Assembly (NCBI GenBank): GCA_949152475.1
Contig: OX424565.1
Coordinates: 11,291,953 to 11,355,952 of the forward strand
DNA: 64,000 bases
DNA from: Terebella lapidaria
Lineage: Eukaryota > Annelida > Polychaeta > Terebellida > Terebellidae
Direction of reading: 5' to 3'
This document shows, in pieces, positions 24,401-36,841 of the stretch. The translations under genes and the position numbers were made by a program. The notes under the pieces are model-generated. The model saw nothing but the letters and a program-made list of their open reading frames with translations. It did not search any database and was not told where the DNA came from. Within the stretch, counting starts at the first letter, position 1. Each line of letters begins with the position of its first letter.

Positions 24401-25736
24401 CTAGCTCGTTTACTCATTCGTACGGTGCACACTTGTAGGACGAAACTTTGGATGAACGCAGGATCTTTCATGAATCGTTATGGTCATCCACAAAGAACAT
24501 GACGGCAGTATGATATCGCTGTCTTGTATGATTGCACAACAGCAGCTGCTGCTACCGACTCTGAGTGGCGAGTGAAGACATACTTTACATTCGGTATTGA
24601 TCCCACATAAAATATAGGATGAATAGTTCTGTACATCTATAATGAATGGTTGGTGAAATAAGTAAAAACTAAATTGTATCAGATACAGGCTTTGAGGTCC
24701 CAAATTTCTCCCAATCGATATGAAATTTGATTCTAATATTCGCCCACAGAAGACATGCCATTTCGAACAGGAGCTTAGCGGAGCTAAGCATCCTTCAATC
24801 CTCCGATCACAAAGCGACAGTTGCGGCGTTGGAGTCATTTTTGCCCGATTACAAGAGAACAGAGACCATTTTACACACACCTGTATCTTCAAACATTCAG
24901 GCTGCAGAACAGTCTCGAAAGGACAACCGCACAACTGGTGTAAATAGAGTAATTTGGCTAATCATGGTTGTTCGCATTTGGGTACCAACAGAAATCTGTC
25001 AATTCAGAAATACTTTACATCTACATTGAGGACAGAAATAGTGTATTGATTATCCGCGTGGTAAAAAATAACTCGATACAATATCAAGTGATACCGCCCA
25101 ATAATGCAACGTCCTCGCGTGTTCGAGTGCAGAATCAATATAAAGTCTGATTTGCCTTATTTCGCGGAACGCCATTGACTTCATACAATTGAGCCACATG
25201 TGTTATTTCTATATCCCATTTACAGGCCGTTCCTACACGGTTAATAGTACCAGTGCACAAGTCTGTTCGATTGTAGATATTGAATAAGGAAAAATATAAA
25301 TGACATGAATATCCAATGATAACATTATTTATATGTGAAAAAGTTTTCTCATAAAATCCTATTGATCGATTCCATTCGTTCACAATTGTTCCTGCACGAA
25401 CGTCCCTTTCACATATATTGAACGTGAGTGATGATGTACTGGTATGCGGTGAATATACAGAAGCCAACTTCACATGCAATGTCGCCTCCATGTTCTATAT
25501 TATCATATTTGTTCACAAGTTCATCTATTTTCAAGTGTTCTATATTTCACCCACTGGCACGTCAGCGATACTTTCATTATAAATGTCCCAATTTCCCCCC
25601 AAAAGTGGCTGATTTAAAGTGATTCGAAACCAGCAGTTCCGCTTGAATCATTGAACGCATGCGGTTCATTACCATATCACCAGGCCTATCCGTCCATCAT
25701 AACAAGTGTAGTAATTTCTTATTGCGGTTCGAGAAT
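24401..25736. other. Repeat-unit tail and gene-free stretch
   Basis: The start resembles 23310-23440. Overlapping open frames on both strands (24410-24934 minus, 24727-25029 plus) lack any domain, splice-site or start-context support and are not called. Confidence 0.3.
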
Positions 25737-26645
25737 CGGGAATCATTATTGTGTCACATCAAAGTCAATATTAGCTTAGTACTTCATTGTGTTATTGATA
25801 TTTTTGCCCGAATGTGATTTCTAGGCTCTAATGCAGTATAATGTCATTGCTTGTAACAGCATCCTAATGGGTTTCTTTTGTTACATAGTTTTGTCATTGT
25901 TACCATAAGCTTCTCTGGCCTTGCCAACAAGCAATCAAACGAGGACAGCAATGGTTGTAGAGCTCTACGTGAGTCAGACGTCCACAATACGAATAATGTG
26001 ATTCGGATAAAAGAACACAAAAAACTAAACACTATCATTCAGTTGCGGACGAATAGACAGCTAATTTCATAGCTTTCTATTTAGCATAGTTCATCTCTCT
26101 GTACGGACGCTGGCATTGATGGCCGACATTTCAATGATTGGGTCATTAAAATGCACTAATACCGGTATGTGGGTTGGGTTAGTTTTCGGGGGCTAATACT
26201 TCTTTTTGAAAGAAAAAGGCATCCATAATATAAAGTGATTATCATATGATTGACTTTTGTGCAAGAAAATGTGGTACTTATCCTAATACATCAACACAAT
26301 ACAACAGACACTTTTCAAGTTTTTTTTTTGTTAATCACAACAATTATCAAATACTACGTCCCCAATCAATGAAGCAATCAATAATATATTGGTAACATTT
26401 TTCAGGCCATTAATTTCAATGACTCAATGTGGGCTACTAAACAGTTTGTGTGGAGAAATTGTTTCTGTAAAATGTCTACCTTTGTCAATTGTAGTCCTTT
26501 ATTTGAACAAATACCATTTAGATTTACTAATCAATATGCTCGTACAGCATGAGGAGTGTTATGTTGCCACAGTTTACAGAGTTTATAGATGGCGTGACAT
26601 GTGGCGCACATTTGATGACCTTGAACTTGGAACTACCATTAAGGA
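25737..26645. repeat. Duplicated segment A, copy 1
   Basis: Matches 30661-31640 along its length at an offset near 4924, starting at CGGGAATCATTATTGTG and ending at CTACCATTAA. Differences include a palindromic insertion present only in copy 2 (about 31050-31140). Confidence 0.8.
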
Positions 26646-26862
26646 CGAACTGCATATAAAATCCCGAATCTGGAATGCGCCATCTCTCAATTCAGTTATA
26701 ATTGTGCGGCGCTAGCCGTACTATATCTGTTAGTGTAATTTTGACCCCATGGTACTACTGGTGAGGAACTTGTCCATGCGTGGAATCATTGCTACCGAAT
26801 TAAGTCAGCGATGACATTATCCATATTTCATGTCACAATCTCAGATTACAACAAAGTTAAGT

Positions 26863-27310
26863 AGCAAATATTGAACAAAGAAAACATACACCTTTGTCAT
26901 TTGTGGAAAGTGCAACTAAAACCCATTTTGGCAAGAATAATGGACGAATCGACAAACAAATGCGAGTAATAATCAATTTTCGCATGGACAAGCTCTGCAC
27001 CAGTATTGGATGTATTATGGTAGTGTAAGACCATCTACGAGAATTGTTCTCTGTGAGAGGGAAGTAGAGAGTTATTACAATACGAGTTCGAGTTACAATA
27101 CCATCCGAGTTCATTGTTTCATATTGTTATCAAACTAATCAATAGGCTTTAAGTTGATTTGCAAATATTGTGTGAGTGAAAACACACACCATAGTCCTTT
27201 GTGGAAAGTTCAACCAAAACACATTTGGGCAAGAATAATGGGCAACTCAACAAAAGAGCAGGTGAGAATCAATTTACCCATGGACATCAAAATATTCGAC
27301 AGGTTGTCAT
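26863..27310. repeat. Direct repeat pair, ~298-bp spacing
   Basis: GCAAATATTG...TTTGTGGAAAGT.CAAC.AAAAC at 26863 recurs at 27161, including GGCAAGAATAATGG. It lies in the segment present after A copy 1 but missing after A copy 2. Confidence 0.6.
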
Positions 27311-28160
27311 AACGTTCAGGTTCACAATTAGAATTTTTATATCACATGGAAACAAGACCCACAATATTTTGTTTGGTTGTTTAACCAAGAAATGTGTTTT
27401 GTGTCTACTTATCCTTGATTTTTTTTGTGTTCACTCAGCCTCGAGTACTGGTTCTACTCTCCTTTGTCCCTGTGGCCGCACACGTAACCTCAAGTTCTGC
27501 TGTTGTGATGCTTGTCTAGTATAAAGGTAACAAAATCATGAACTTGCAAACATCCACTTGGCACCAGAATTTACTGTGGCAACCTATTATAGCCATCAAG
27601 GATCACCAACCGAGACTTGGTTTTCGACTAAATATGATTAACTGTCTGATAATTTTCATTTTCAAATGTCATTTTGTGACTTATTTCTCAAAAGACAAGG
27701 TATACTAAAAACATATCCAACTGCAGGATTATTTTTTACGGCGGACAACTAGTAATGCTAGAAAAGCTCACTGGTGAGTTGCGCTCGGGTGCACCAAATC
27801 CGCCTATTGTATTCCTCTCGCAGAAATTCAAGTTACGATGCATCTATTGTTGGATGGTCACTCAACAAAACGAACATACCAACAACAGCTTGTTTGTAAC
27901 GCTGATGATACGACGCGTTGTTTGCTGACGCGTGAAAAAGTGATATCTATGATCATTAATTTGTACAATCCCTGTGATACTTTTTATAGAACCATGTCTC
28001 GGTTCATTATCCATGGCTATACATGTCTCTGTTGATAAAGTTTCAGGAAGAAGGGTTGGGTAGTCTTGCTGAGTGAGAGTCTGTTACCTTCACATTACAA
28101 AAGAATGGGAGAACGGCTCACTGCAGTGTTTGGTTTGTTACTCGCAGTCAATCCTCACCT

Positions 28161-30255
28161 TTTGTGGTCATTGAACACATGTTGTTCATTATAATGACAA
28201 CAGACATTCTGACAAATATATTGATTCCTTTTTTCGGTATATTCGATCGTTAGAGGAAATAATATGACACATCAAAGTAAATATTAGCTTGGTACCTCAT
28301 TGTGTATTTGATACTTTTGCCCGAATGTGATTCTAGGCTTCAATGCACTAAAATGTCATTGCTTGTAAAAGCATCCAAATGGTTCCCTTTTGTTACAGAG
28401 TCCTGTCGTTGTTTTCACAAGCTTCTTTGGCCTTGCCAACAACCACTCAACCATATAACAATGATTGTATTTCTACGCGAACCAGACGTCTATACTATGA
28501 ATGGTACAATACAGACAAAAGCACATAGCAACTGCGCACTATTATTCAGCTGCGGATCAGTTCATTTCTCTGTACCGATATATGGGTGGGTTAGATTTTG
28601 GTTGCAATTATTTTTTTTAATGTGAAATGTTGGGACATGTAAATTACTTGAAAGTAAACCTACTTATGAACGAAGCTGATACTATGGAACTTTTTGGCGA
28701 GATTTTGTTAGAAGAAAGGGTAGTTGTCTTCTGTATTCATCACAACCCAGTATATTATCACTGCCGTTCAATGCCTGTGATTTGTGCAGAAACAATTGTG
28801 AACGAATGCATTCAATAAGCTTTTATGAGAAAAAAAATTCACATGTAAATAATGATATCATTGGATTTCTATAAGATTTCATGAGAATTGTTTTTTTTTT
28901 CATATATGAATAACGCTATCATTTGATTTCCATGCAATTGATGTTTTTCTCATTCAGTATCCACAATCCAACAGGAACACTGTAATTAATCATCAAATGG
29001 AAAACCAGTGACAAACAACTCCTCGTGAGAATCACGGAAGCTCACACCTCTCAGATAAGAGGACAAAAACACTTGTATCCATGAATAAAGTCAGTGTGTA
29101 TATTGAGAAGTAAAGTAGTATTCATGCATGGGTCGTTGACCTGTTGAGTATCTCCAAGGTTTCTGCAAAACGTTTGCGGGTTGAACAAAATGATTTTCGG
29201 CCATATCTGAGTCACCCTTCATGAACGAAATGATTTTGTACCGTGTTTGAAATCACCTCCATATGTTTACTTGCTACCACGTTACCCTGCTTGTGTACTG
29301 CTGGAACTGATCCAACCAAGATGATGAGCTGTTTGATGAACTGACAAAATTGGTCGCGGAGGTCAGCGAATGATGCAATTGGGGTCAGACAACGAGAGCA
29401 CGACCGATTCGCAGTTACCGACAGAAAAGGTGGAGGACATTCGGATGATGGCAGTGGAGACCCTGGGGATAACTAAGCAATGCAAATCAAATGAAAATAA
29501 TTTTAAATGCATGATTTCGTCTACAGCAGCAGAGCACAATGAAATATACAAAATAGTCATACGAGTCAATGGTATTACATTCGTTTGGTATTCATTCTAG
29601 CATGCTCGTAATTTAGTTCCCGGTTTATATCTGCAATGTCCATGAAAAATATTATAGTTACTTTTCTATTACTTATAATACTATTTCGTACTGCTCTTTG
29701 CTGTTTGCCAAATAAAGCTGTGTATTTTCAAAATTTCTACAACAAAGTGATGACACAACATTCTCAAATTTATAACGATATGGTTAAATCATGTGACCTT
29801 CACAGAATATGAGAGTGGGTCAACGAAGAGGGCATCGAAGTGGAATGTGATATCCATGATGCAACAGAAATATGGAAGCGAATAACAAGTTCGCCAAGAA
29901 GAAATGCAAGTTTGGCGGGAAGAGCTAGCCACAGAACCAAGAATATCCCGTCCTGAAAGTTGATTTTTATAGAGGGAATGTACTCAAGGACATGTTTTCA
30001 CATTTCAAGAGCCACAGTGCAGGAAGCGAGATAGAGGTACAAATGATGCTCCCCAACGACGCCAAGAAGCCACTGAGGAAAAACAGGTGGCTGCCCTCAC
30101 TGAATTTTGGAACAGTTTCTACACGGTCAGATTTTTATGTCAGAGTGGGAATTATGTGCCGAAGTTATGGTCGTTGCTTACAAACAAGAAACATATTTCC
30201 CGATCCAGTTGGCCGAGCCTCCCCTCTGATACCCATTGTTCGGACGGTGTGTCTT
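28161..30255. repeat. Duplicated segment B, copy 1, with decayed exons
   Basis: Matches 31644-33704 at an offset near 3490. It contains counterparts of the three exons described in copy 2, but here they are damaged: an in-frame stop in the first, a one-base loss near 29368 and a stop shortly into the third. A 174-residue plus-strand frame, 29992-30516, remains open; its likely coding relevance is unclear because the other two frames are also partly open there. Confidence 0.75.
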
Positions 30256-30660
30256 CAAGGAATGCGACGGCAACAGGAAACCTTTCCCTCTTTGATCACA
30301 GAAGTGGCGCACAAGGAACTAATCCAAAAGCCTGCATATGTTGCGAAAGGCTGGAATGCCATCCTCAAACAGGAATCACTGTCCTCTCAGGTCTTGACTC
30401 AGATTTGTGCTGATCTCCGGGTTATCACCAAAAAGGTCTTGAAATCACTGTCATCAGATGAAATGAATGAAACACAAAAGAAGTACCTGAAAGTGAACAT
30501 CAATGTCTCATCGTGAAAAAATATCGTGAATTGTCATAATGTATTTGATATCTGTGGCGATACTGGATGCACTAACGATCGTTAGAGCATCCCACAATGG
30601 CAGACAGTAAACATGGTCAGTTTGGTTTTTAGCCATATTTTATCAAATGACCGCACGAAA

Positions 30661-31640
30661 CGGGAATCATTATTGTGACACATCAAAGTCAATATTAGCT
30701 TAGTACTCAACTGTGTTATTGATATTTTTGCCTGAATGTGATTTCTAGGCTCTAATGCAGCATATTGTCATTGCTTGTAACAGCATCATAATGGGTTTCG
30801 TTTGTGACATAGTTTTGTCATTGTTACCATGAGCTGATCTGGCCTTGCCAACAAGCAATGGTTGTATTTCTATTTGAGTCAGACGTCCATAATACGAATA
30901 ATGTGATTGAGATAAAAGAACACACAAACTAAACACTATCATTCAGATGCGGACGAATAGACAGCTATTTTCATAGCTTTCTATTTAGCATAGTTCATTT
31001 CTCTGTACGGACGCTGGCATTAATGGCCCGACATTTCAATGATTGGGTCATTAAAATATAATAAAATATATATAAAAGTATATTAGTATGCACTAATATA
31101 CTGGTGCATACCAGTATATTAGTGCATACTGGTATGCACTAATACCAGTATGTGAGTTGGGTTAGTTTTCGGGGGTTAATACTTCTTTTTCAAAGAAAGA
31201 GGTATCCATAATATGAAGCGATTATCATATGATTGACTTTTGTGCAAGAAAATGTGGTACTCATCTTTATACATCAACACAATACAACTGACACTTTTCA
31301 AATTTGTTTTGGTTAATCACAACAATTATCAAACACTACTTCCCCAATTGAAGCAATCAATAATATATTGGTAACATTTTTCAGGTCATTAATTTCAATG
31401 ACTCAATGTGGGCAGTTTCAAGGCGTGTGTCGATGCGTGTTTGTGTGGAAAAATTGTTTCTGTAAAATGTGAACCTTCGTCAACTGTAGTTCTTTATTTG
31501 AACAAATGCCATTTAGATTTACTAATCAATGTGCTTGTGCAGTATGAGGACTGTTGTGTTGCCTAAATTTACAGTATGAGTTTATAGATGGCGTGATATG
31601 TGGCGCACTTCTGATGACCTTGAACTTAGAACTACCATTA
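30661..31640. repeat. Duplicated segment A, copy 2
   Basis: Second copy of 25737-26645. It joins segment B directly at about 31641 (ACCATTAA|CATTTGTGG), whereas copy 1 is separated from its B by about 1.5 kb. Confidence 0.8.
31085..31130. repeat. Perfect 20-bp-arm hairpin
   Basis: AGTATGCACTAATATACTGG at 31085-31104, spacer TGCATA, then its exact inverse at 31111-31130. It is part of an ~80-bp insertion in A copy 2 that is absent at the matching point (about 26155) of copy 1. Confidence 0.9.
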
Positions 31641-31643
31641 ACA

Positions 31644-33704
31644 TTTGTGGTCATTGAACACGTGTTTTTCATTATAATGACAACAGGCACATGTGTGCAT
31701 CCTGACAAATGTACTGATTCCTTTTTGCGGTATATTCGATCGTTAGAGAAAATAATGTGACACATTAAAGTAAATATTAGCTTGGTACTTCATTGTGTAT
31801 TTGATACTTTTGCCCGAATGTGATTTCTAGGCTTCAATGCACTAAAATGACATTGCTTGTAAAAGCATCCAAACGGTTTTCTTTTGTTACAGAGTCCTTT
31901 CATTGTTGTCATAAACTTCTTTGGCCTTGCCAACAACCACTCAACCATATAACAATGGTTGTATTTCTACGGGAGCCAGACGTCTATACTATGAATGGTG
32001 CAATACAGACACAAGCACATAGCAACTGCGCACTATTATTCAGCTGCGGATCAATAGACAGCTTATTTCATAGCTTTTTAAATAGTTCATTTCTCGGTAC
32101 CGATATATGGGTGGGTTAGATTTTTTTTACTGTTAAATGTTGGGACATGTAGATTACTCGAAAGTAAACTCACTTGTGAACGAAGCCGATACTATGGAAC
32201 GTTTTGGCAAGATTTGGTGTGAAGAAAAAGGCAGTTGTCTTCTGTATTCATAAACAACCCAGTATATTATCACTACCGTTCAATGCCTGTGATAGAAACA
32301 TTTATGATATAATGATATCATTGGATTTCTATAGGATTTTATGATAACTTGTTTCATATATGAATGACGTTATCATTTGAATTCCATGCAATTGATGATT
32401 TCCTCATTCAGTGTCCACAATCGAACAGGAACACTGAAATTAGTCATCAAATGGAAAACCAGTGTCAAACAACTCCTCGTGAGAATCACGGAAGCTCACA
32501 CCTCTCAGATAAGAGGATAAAAACACTTGTATCCATGAATAACGTCAGTGTGTATATTGAGAAGTGAAGTGGTATTCATGCATGGGTCATTGCCCTGTTG
32601 AGTATCTCCACGGTTTCTGCAAAACGTTCGCGGGTTGAACGAAATGATTTTCGGCCATATCTGAGTCACCCTTCGTGAACGAAATCATTTTGTACTGTGT
32701 TTGAAATCACCTCCATATGTTTACTTGCTACCACGTTACCCTGCCTGTGTACTGCTGGAACTGATCCAACCAAGATGATGAGCTGTTTGATGAACTAACA
32801 AAATTGGTCGCGGAGGTCAGCGAACTGATGCAATTGGGGTCAGACAAGGAGAGCACGACCGATTCGGAGTTACCGACAGAAAAGGTAGAGGACATTCGGA
32901 TGATGGCAGTGGAGACCTCGGGGATGACTACGGAACGCAAATTAACTGACGGTAAAAATAATTTAAAATGCATAATTTCGTCTACAGAAGCAGAGCACAA
33001 TGAATTATATAAATAGTCATACGAGTCATTGGTATTACATTCGTTTGGTATTCATTCTAGCATGCTCGTAATTTAGTTCCCGGTTTATAGCTGCAATGTT
33101 CATGAAAAATATTATAGTTACTTTTCTATTACTTATAATACTATTTCGTACTGCTCTTTGCTGTTTGCCATGTAAAGCCGTGTATTTTCAAAATTCCTAC
33201 AACAAAGTGATGACACAAAATCCTCAAATTTATAAAGATATGGTTAAATCATGTGACCTTTACAGAATCTGAGAGTGGGGCATCTAAGTGGAATGTGGTA
33301 TCCTTCATGCAACAGGAATATGAAAGCGAAATACAAGTTCGCCAAGAAGAAATGCAACTCTGGCGGGAAGAGCTAACCACGGAACCAAGAATATCCAGTC
33401 CTGAAAGTCGATGTGTATAGGGGAAATGTATTCATGTTTTCACATTTTAAGAGCCACAGTGCAGGAAGTTAGATAGAGGTACAAATGATGCTCCCCAACG
33501 ACACCAAGATGCCACTGAGGAAAAACAGATGTCTTTCGAGATGCCATCACGGAATTTTGGAACAGTTTCTACACGGTCAGATTTTTATGTCAGAGTGGGA
33601 ATTATGAGCCAAGTTTATGGCCGTTACTTACGAACAAGAAACATATTTCCCGATACAGTGGGCCGAGCCTTTCCGCCAAGACACCTTGTTTGGAGAGTGT
33701 GTGA
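31644..33704. repeat. Duplicated segment B, copy 2
   Basis: Second copy of 28161-30255. Similarity stops abruptly near 33704, where a different sequence rich in TCGCGAATAAA-type motifs begins. Confidence 0.8.
32412..33420 (+). CDS. Unidentified acidic/coiled-coil protein, three candidate exons (copy 2)
   Basis: Candidate exons: 32412-32567 after TTTCCTCATTCAG; 32775-32951, ending ACTGACG|GTAAAAAT; and 33266-33420 after CTTTTACAG. Exons two and three join in phase to read KLTD-E-SESGASKWNVV, followed by an amphipathic helix (QQEYESEIQVRQEEMQLWRE) and a stop. Exon two is acidic (DDELFDELTKLVAEVSELMQ). The first exon runs into a stop and its donor is unclear. The character (Glu-rich helix after a Trp motif) is reminiscent of companion proteins of some DNA transposons, but I do not recognise a family. 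Copy 1 at 28.9-29.9 kb is broken in the same exons, so this may be a relic gene in a segmental duplication. Confidence 0.35.
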
Positions 33705-33921
33705 TTTAGTTCGCGGAATTTTTTGCTAAAAGGATTTAATTCATGAGAAAACACGAGTTTAGTTATTTACTCGCGAATAAAATTGCTTTGGCAATTTAAT
33801 TCGTGAATATGAAAATAAACTCGTGGTTTTTATCATGTTTATGGCCTGAGCATTATTATTCGCGAGGGAAATAATTTAGCTCCCAACTTTTATTGTTTCA
33901 AATAAAATATTTTTATAAAAA

Positions 33922-34745
33922 TTAGCCCAAGGGCTAAGATAGGTTACCGGACAATTTTGGTTTTAACCATTGTAGGCGACATGATTTTGAGATTTACCAG
34001 TCAAGGTCATCTTTGTGAATTTCAATGTCTCCATTAGGTATGCTGCATATAATTTTAAATATATTCATAATACAAACTTTATCAACAAGTATTCCCTTTG
34101 TAGAGGCCAATTTATGATTTTCATATTTGCCCTTCAAGGTCGTTTAAGGTCAAGTAAAAAGGTCACCAAAAGATGTGCCATTTATACATGACTTTTTATA
34201 GGCTTATATACAATCCTAACCTGTATGTGCAAAAGTTTAGCTTCAGAGGCCACTTTCAAGATTTCAAACCAGACATTTAGCACTCAAGGTCATCCAAGGT
34301 CAAAATCAAGGTCATCATGAGTTGTTCCATATATGACTTCCTATATGTTCATAATGCAAACTGAAGCTCTATCTACATGCATTTCATCTGTAGAGGCAAA
34401 TTTGGTCATTTCTTTCACCCAAAAATTGTTGTTTTGACCTTTCAAGGTCATCAAAGGCCAAATTCAAGGTCACCTCCCAAATCGCCATATATGACTTCCT
34501 ATTTGAAAGTGCCAATATGTAAGCTCTATCTTCAAGCGTTCTATGAGTACAGTCCTGGCAGCTCGCATGATGAAGGAAAAAAAGTGCCAAAAATTTTTTT
34601 CAAAGGGTGAAAGTTTTCTCTGCCTAGGAATGACCCAAAATGGATAGTAATGCGATTTGGGACATAGGCTAAAAATGTGGATGGTCGACGGACGCCGGAC
34701 GGACGACGGATGCAACGTGACGGCAATAGGTTATCGGACCATAGG
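33922..34745. mobile_element. CAAGGTCA-family element with TTACCGG-type ends
   Basis: Begins ATTAGCCCAAGGGCTAAG then GGTTACCGGACAA, and ends GGTTATCGGACCATAGG, a rough inverse. The body has AAGGTCATC...AAGGTCAAA repeats. The beginning is repeated in inverse at 58437-58479, marking a second copy (57246-58479). Confidence 0.65.
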
Positions 34746-34873
34746 TACGTTTTCCTGATGTAAATTTACAATGTAACTATATATAAATTCCCTAATGTAC
34801 TATATATGCGTGCATTGACAATAAAATACAGGAAACAGAGAAAACAGTCGTTGGTCGTGAATTATCACTATAC

Positions 34874-34959
34874 CAGTTGGGGCAAACCCTCATCCAGGGC
34901 TATACCCCCAACTTAGGGGTACATACCCCTGATATTTCCTGTCACACCAAACGAGGTTA
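34874..34959 (+). repeat. Left terminal inverted repeat of the 7.3-kb transposon
   Basis: 86 nt. Itself contains the palindromic core TAGGGGTACATACCCCT. Its mate is at 42119-42211. Confidence 0.9.
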
Positions 34960-34975
34960 GGCGTCGAGTTAGCGA

Positions 34976-34984
34976 TATAAAAGG
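34976..34984 (+). promoter_or_regulatory. TATA box just inside the left TIR
   Basis: TATAAAAGG lies about 17 nt inside the repeat and points into the element, toward the plus-strand exons. Inferred to be the transposon promoter. The inside of the right TIR has only a weaker GATAAAAGGC. Confidence 0.5.
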
Positions 34985-35613
34985 GGTTGTAGGGCCATTT
35001 TCGTTCTCAGTCGGCTTCTACTACTGATGACAAACGGAAGACAACAAAGCCGACTTGAGCATACACTACATCGGAAGGAAATTGTATGCCGATTTGCTTT
35101 ATTTAAATACTTTCTTCAACCTTCACATGACATTTCGGACATTACCTTAAAAATGAAATTTTATGCTGGAGTATCGTGGCAATGACAGGTTACTTTTCAA
35201 AATATCGAAATATTTCCTGGGCTGGTCCGCCATTGCTGTGATGGATATTCGCTAGAGATCGCTGAAGGGCAGGGATCCTCAATTTCCACAATGGGTGTTT
35301 CTGGATCTTACATTTAATGGCACGCCATCATGCTGTTATTGTACTTTTTCGAATGTTACGCAGAAGTCACTTGTCACGTGACATAACGTGACCATTAGGC
35401 TGTGATCAGTGGAGATTTGAGCCATGTTATACATCACGAAGTAAAAAGGGGTCCTTAAACGTTGAAATCATTGAGGCTTATGCATGAATATGTGGTTTAT
35501 GAATTGCTCGTTAACACTAATATGTAGAACCAATGATGAATTCGATTGATCTCAATATAGAATTCAATAAAGGTCTTGTATATAGATAGCTCCTTACTTG
35601 TGTGATTCACAGA

Positions 35614-35745
35614 ATGGTTTCAAAACGCATTGTGAGCCAGCAAGCAACGAGGTTGGTTCGTCACATTGGCGAAGAGGATATGCGACCGATTGTTTTTATA
35701 TCCACAGTCAAGGGGCAAGTCATCGTGACATATTGCTTTTCATAA
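35614..35745 (+). CDS. Small open frame, 43 residues, possible first exon in the transposon
   Basis: ATG in fair context (CAGAATGG) opens MVSKRIVSQQATRLVRHIGE and continues EDMRPIVFIST before a TAA. It is basic then acidic, with no domain recognised. It lies between the TATA box and the HIRAN exon, so it could encode an N-terminus, but no clear donor was found. Confidence 0.3.
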   Translation: MVSKRIVSQQATRLVRHIGEEDMRPIVFISTVKGQVIVTYCFS

Positions 35746-35845
35746 TTCATAAAACTTCATCTATTGAAAACCCATTATATTTTTAATTGTCGATGACATG
35801 CAATACTAGTACGTCTTAGCACCACCCACCACACCCTTTTTAAAG

Positions 35846-36161
35846 GTACCATGCTTACCGTACGCGGCCTCGAAGGGGATGGAGGGGAGCCATGAGGTGC
35901 AGGATAGATGATGGAAACCCTGTAGACCGGACAGCCATTAGTGTCATGACCATTGATGGGGAACTTGTGGGGCATATGCCACGTGGCTTTTGCACAGTAG
36001 TGTATCATGGATTGAGAAGAGGGGAAATCGTCAGTGCATATGCAATTTTTACTGGCAAAATAATCAATGGTGGTCATACACCTGGAGGTAGGCCTCAGCT
36101 AGAAGTCATTTATGTATTGCTTGTCGGGAATCATGTCACTCCATCACTTTTTCGTTATTAG
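35846..36161 (+). CDS. HIRAN-domain exon within the transposon
   Basis: After acceptor CCCTTTTTAAAG the frame reads YHAYR...GWRGAMRCRIDDGN, then PVDRTAISVM, GELVGHMPRG, then GGRPQLEVIYVLLVG and a stop at 36161. This order (a small strand, GNPxDRxAI.V, G..VGH.PR, a hydrophobic strand ending in G) is the HIRAN pattern known from HLTF/Rad5-type helicases, where the domain binds DNA 3' ends. The length (~105 residues) is that of one HIRAN domain and there is no helicase here. It could be a separate small protein or the N-terminal part of the protein encoded downstream; no donor was identified. A DNA-end-binding role in transposition is inference only. Confidence 0.7.
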
Positions 36162-36841
36162 GGAGTGCACTAAACCGGAGTATAGGTCATAATGCTTACT
36201 TGTTTCTGTAAATTGTGACATTACCAGATAATTAAAGTGAGTTTATTATGTTGTTCCAATTGAAAAATACAGCGTTGCAAACATATGTCTTTGTTTATTG
36301 AACAATGAACAACGAACACACAGTCACATCACACAGCCATACAAATATTTGAATATACATATATATACAACCAGGCGGCACAGGAAGCTGTCGATAGCTG
36401 GGTGGTACTGCAGTTATCTGAAAAACAAGAAGAGCATACAGTACAGGTGAGTTACATGTATAGCAATACAACATCGCCATGGTATGATGTCATGAAAACA
36501 ATTTTATTTACGTTGATATTATATAAGTATGAAACCAATATAATTTTCTTTTCCAAATATGCCCAAGTTCTACATGTATACAACACAGAGTCCATAGTTT
36601 GTTAATTATTTAATGTGTGCTCATTACCCTTTGGTGCATTGTGAACCAGAAAGTATATTATGAAACCAAGGGTGCACTCATATTAGAGCAACCTTACCCA
36701 ATACCACTGATGTTTATTCGTTTTAGTACAAACATATTTTCCATCTTTTTACCTCTTCCATCCTCCCCTTTCCCCAAAAAATTCTTGGTTGGTGTGTATG
36801 GTTGGTGTCGCTGCCGGGTTCCCTCGTTATCATCGGTTAAG

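Noticed and set aside
24410-25029. 174-residue minus frame and 100-residue plus frame
   Set aside because: Overlapping opposite frames in a repeat tail, with no domain, no splice sites and no conservation between repeat copies.
36617-36841. Upstream extension of the transposon protein before ATG 36842
   Set aside because: The extension lacks an ATG start and reads as intron-like low-complexity sequence; the ATG at 36842 has a strong start context.
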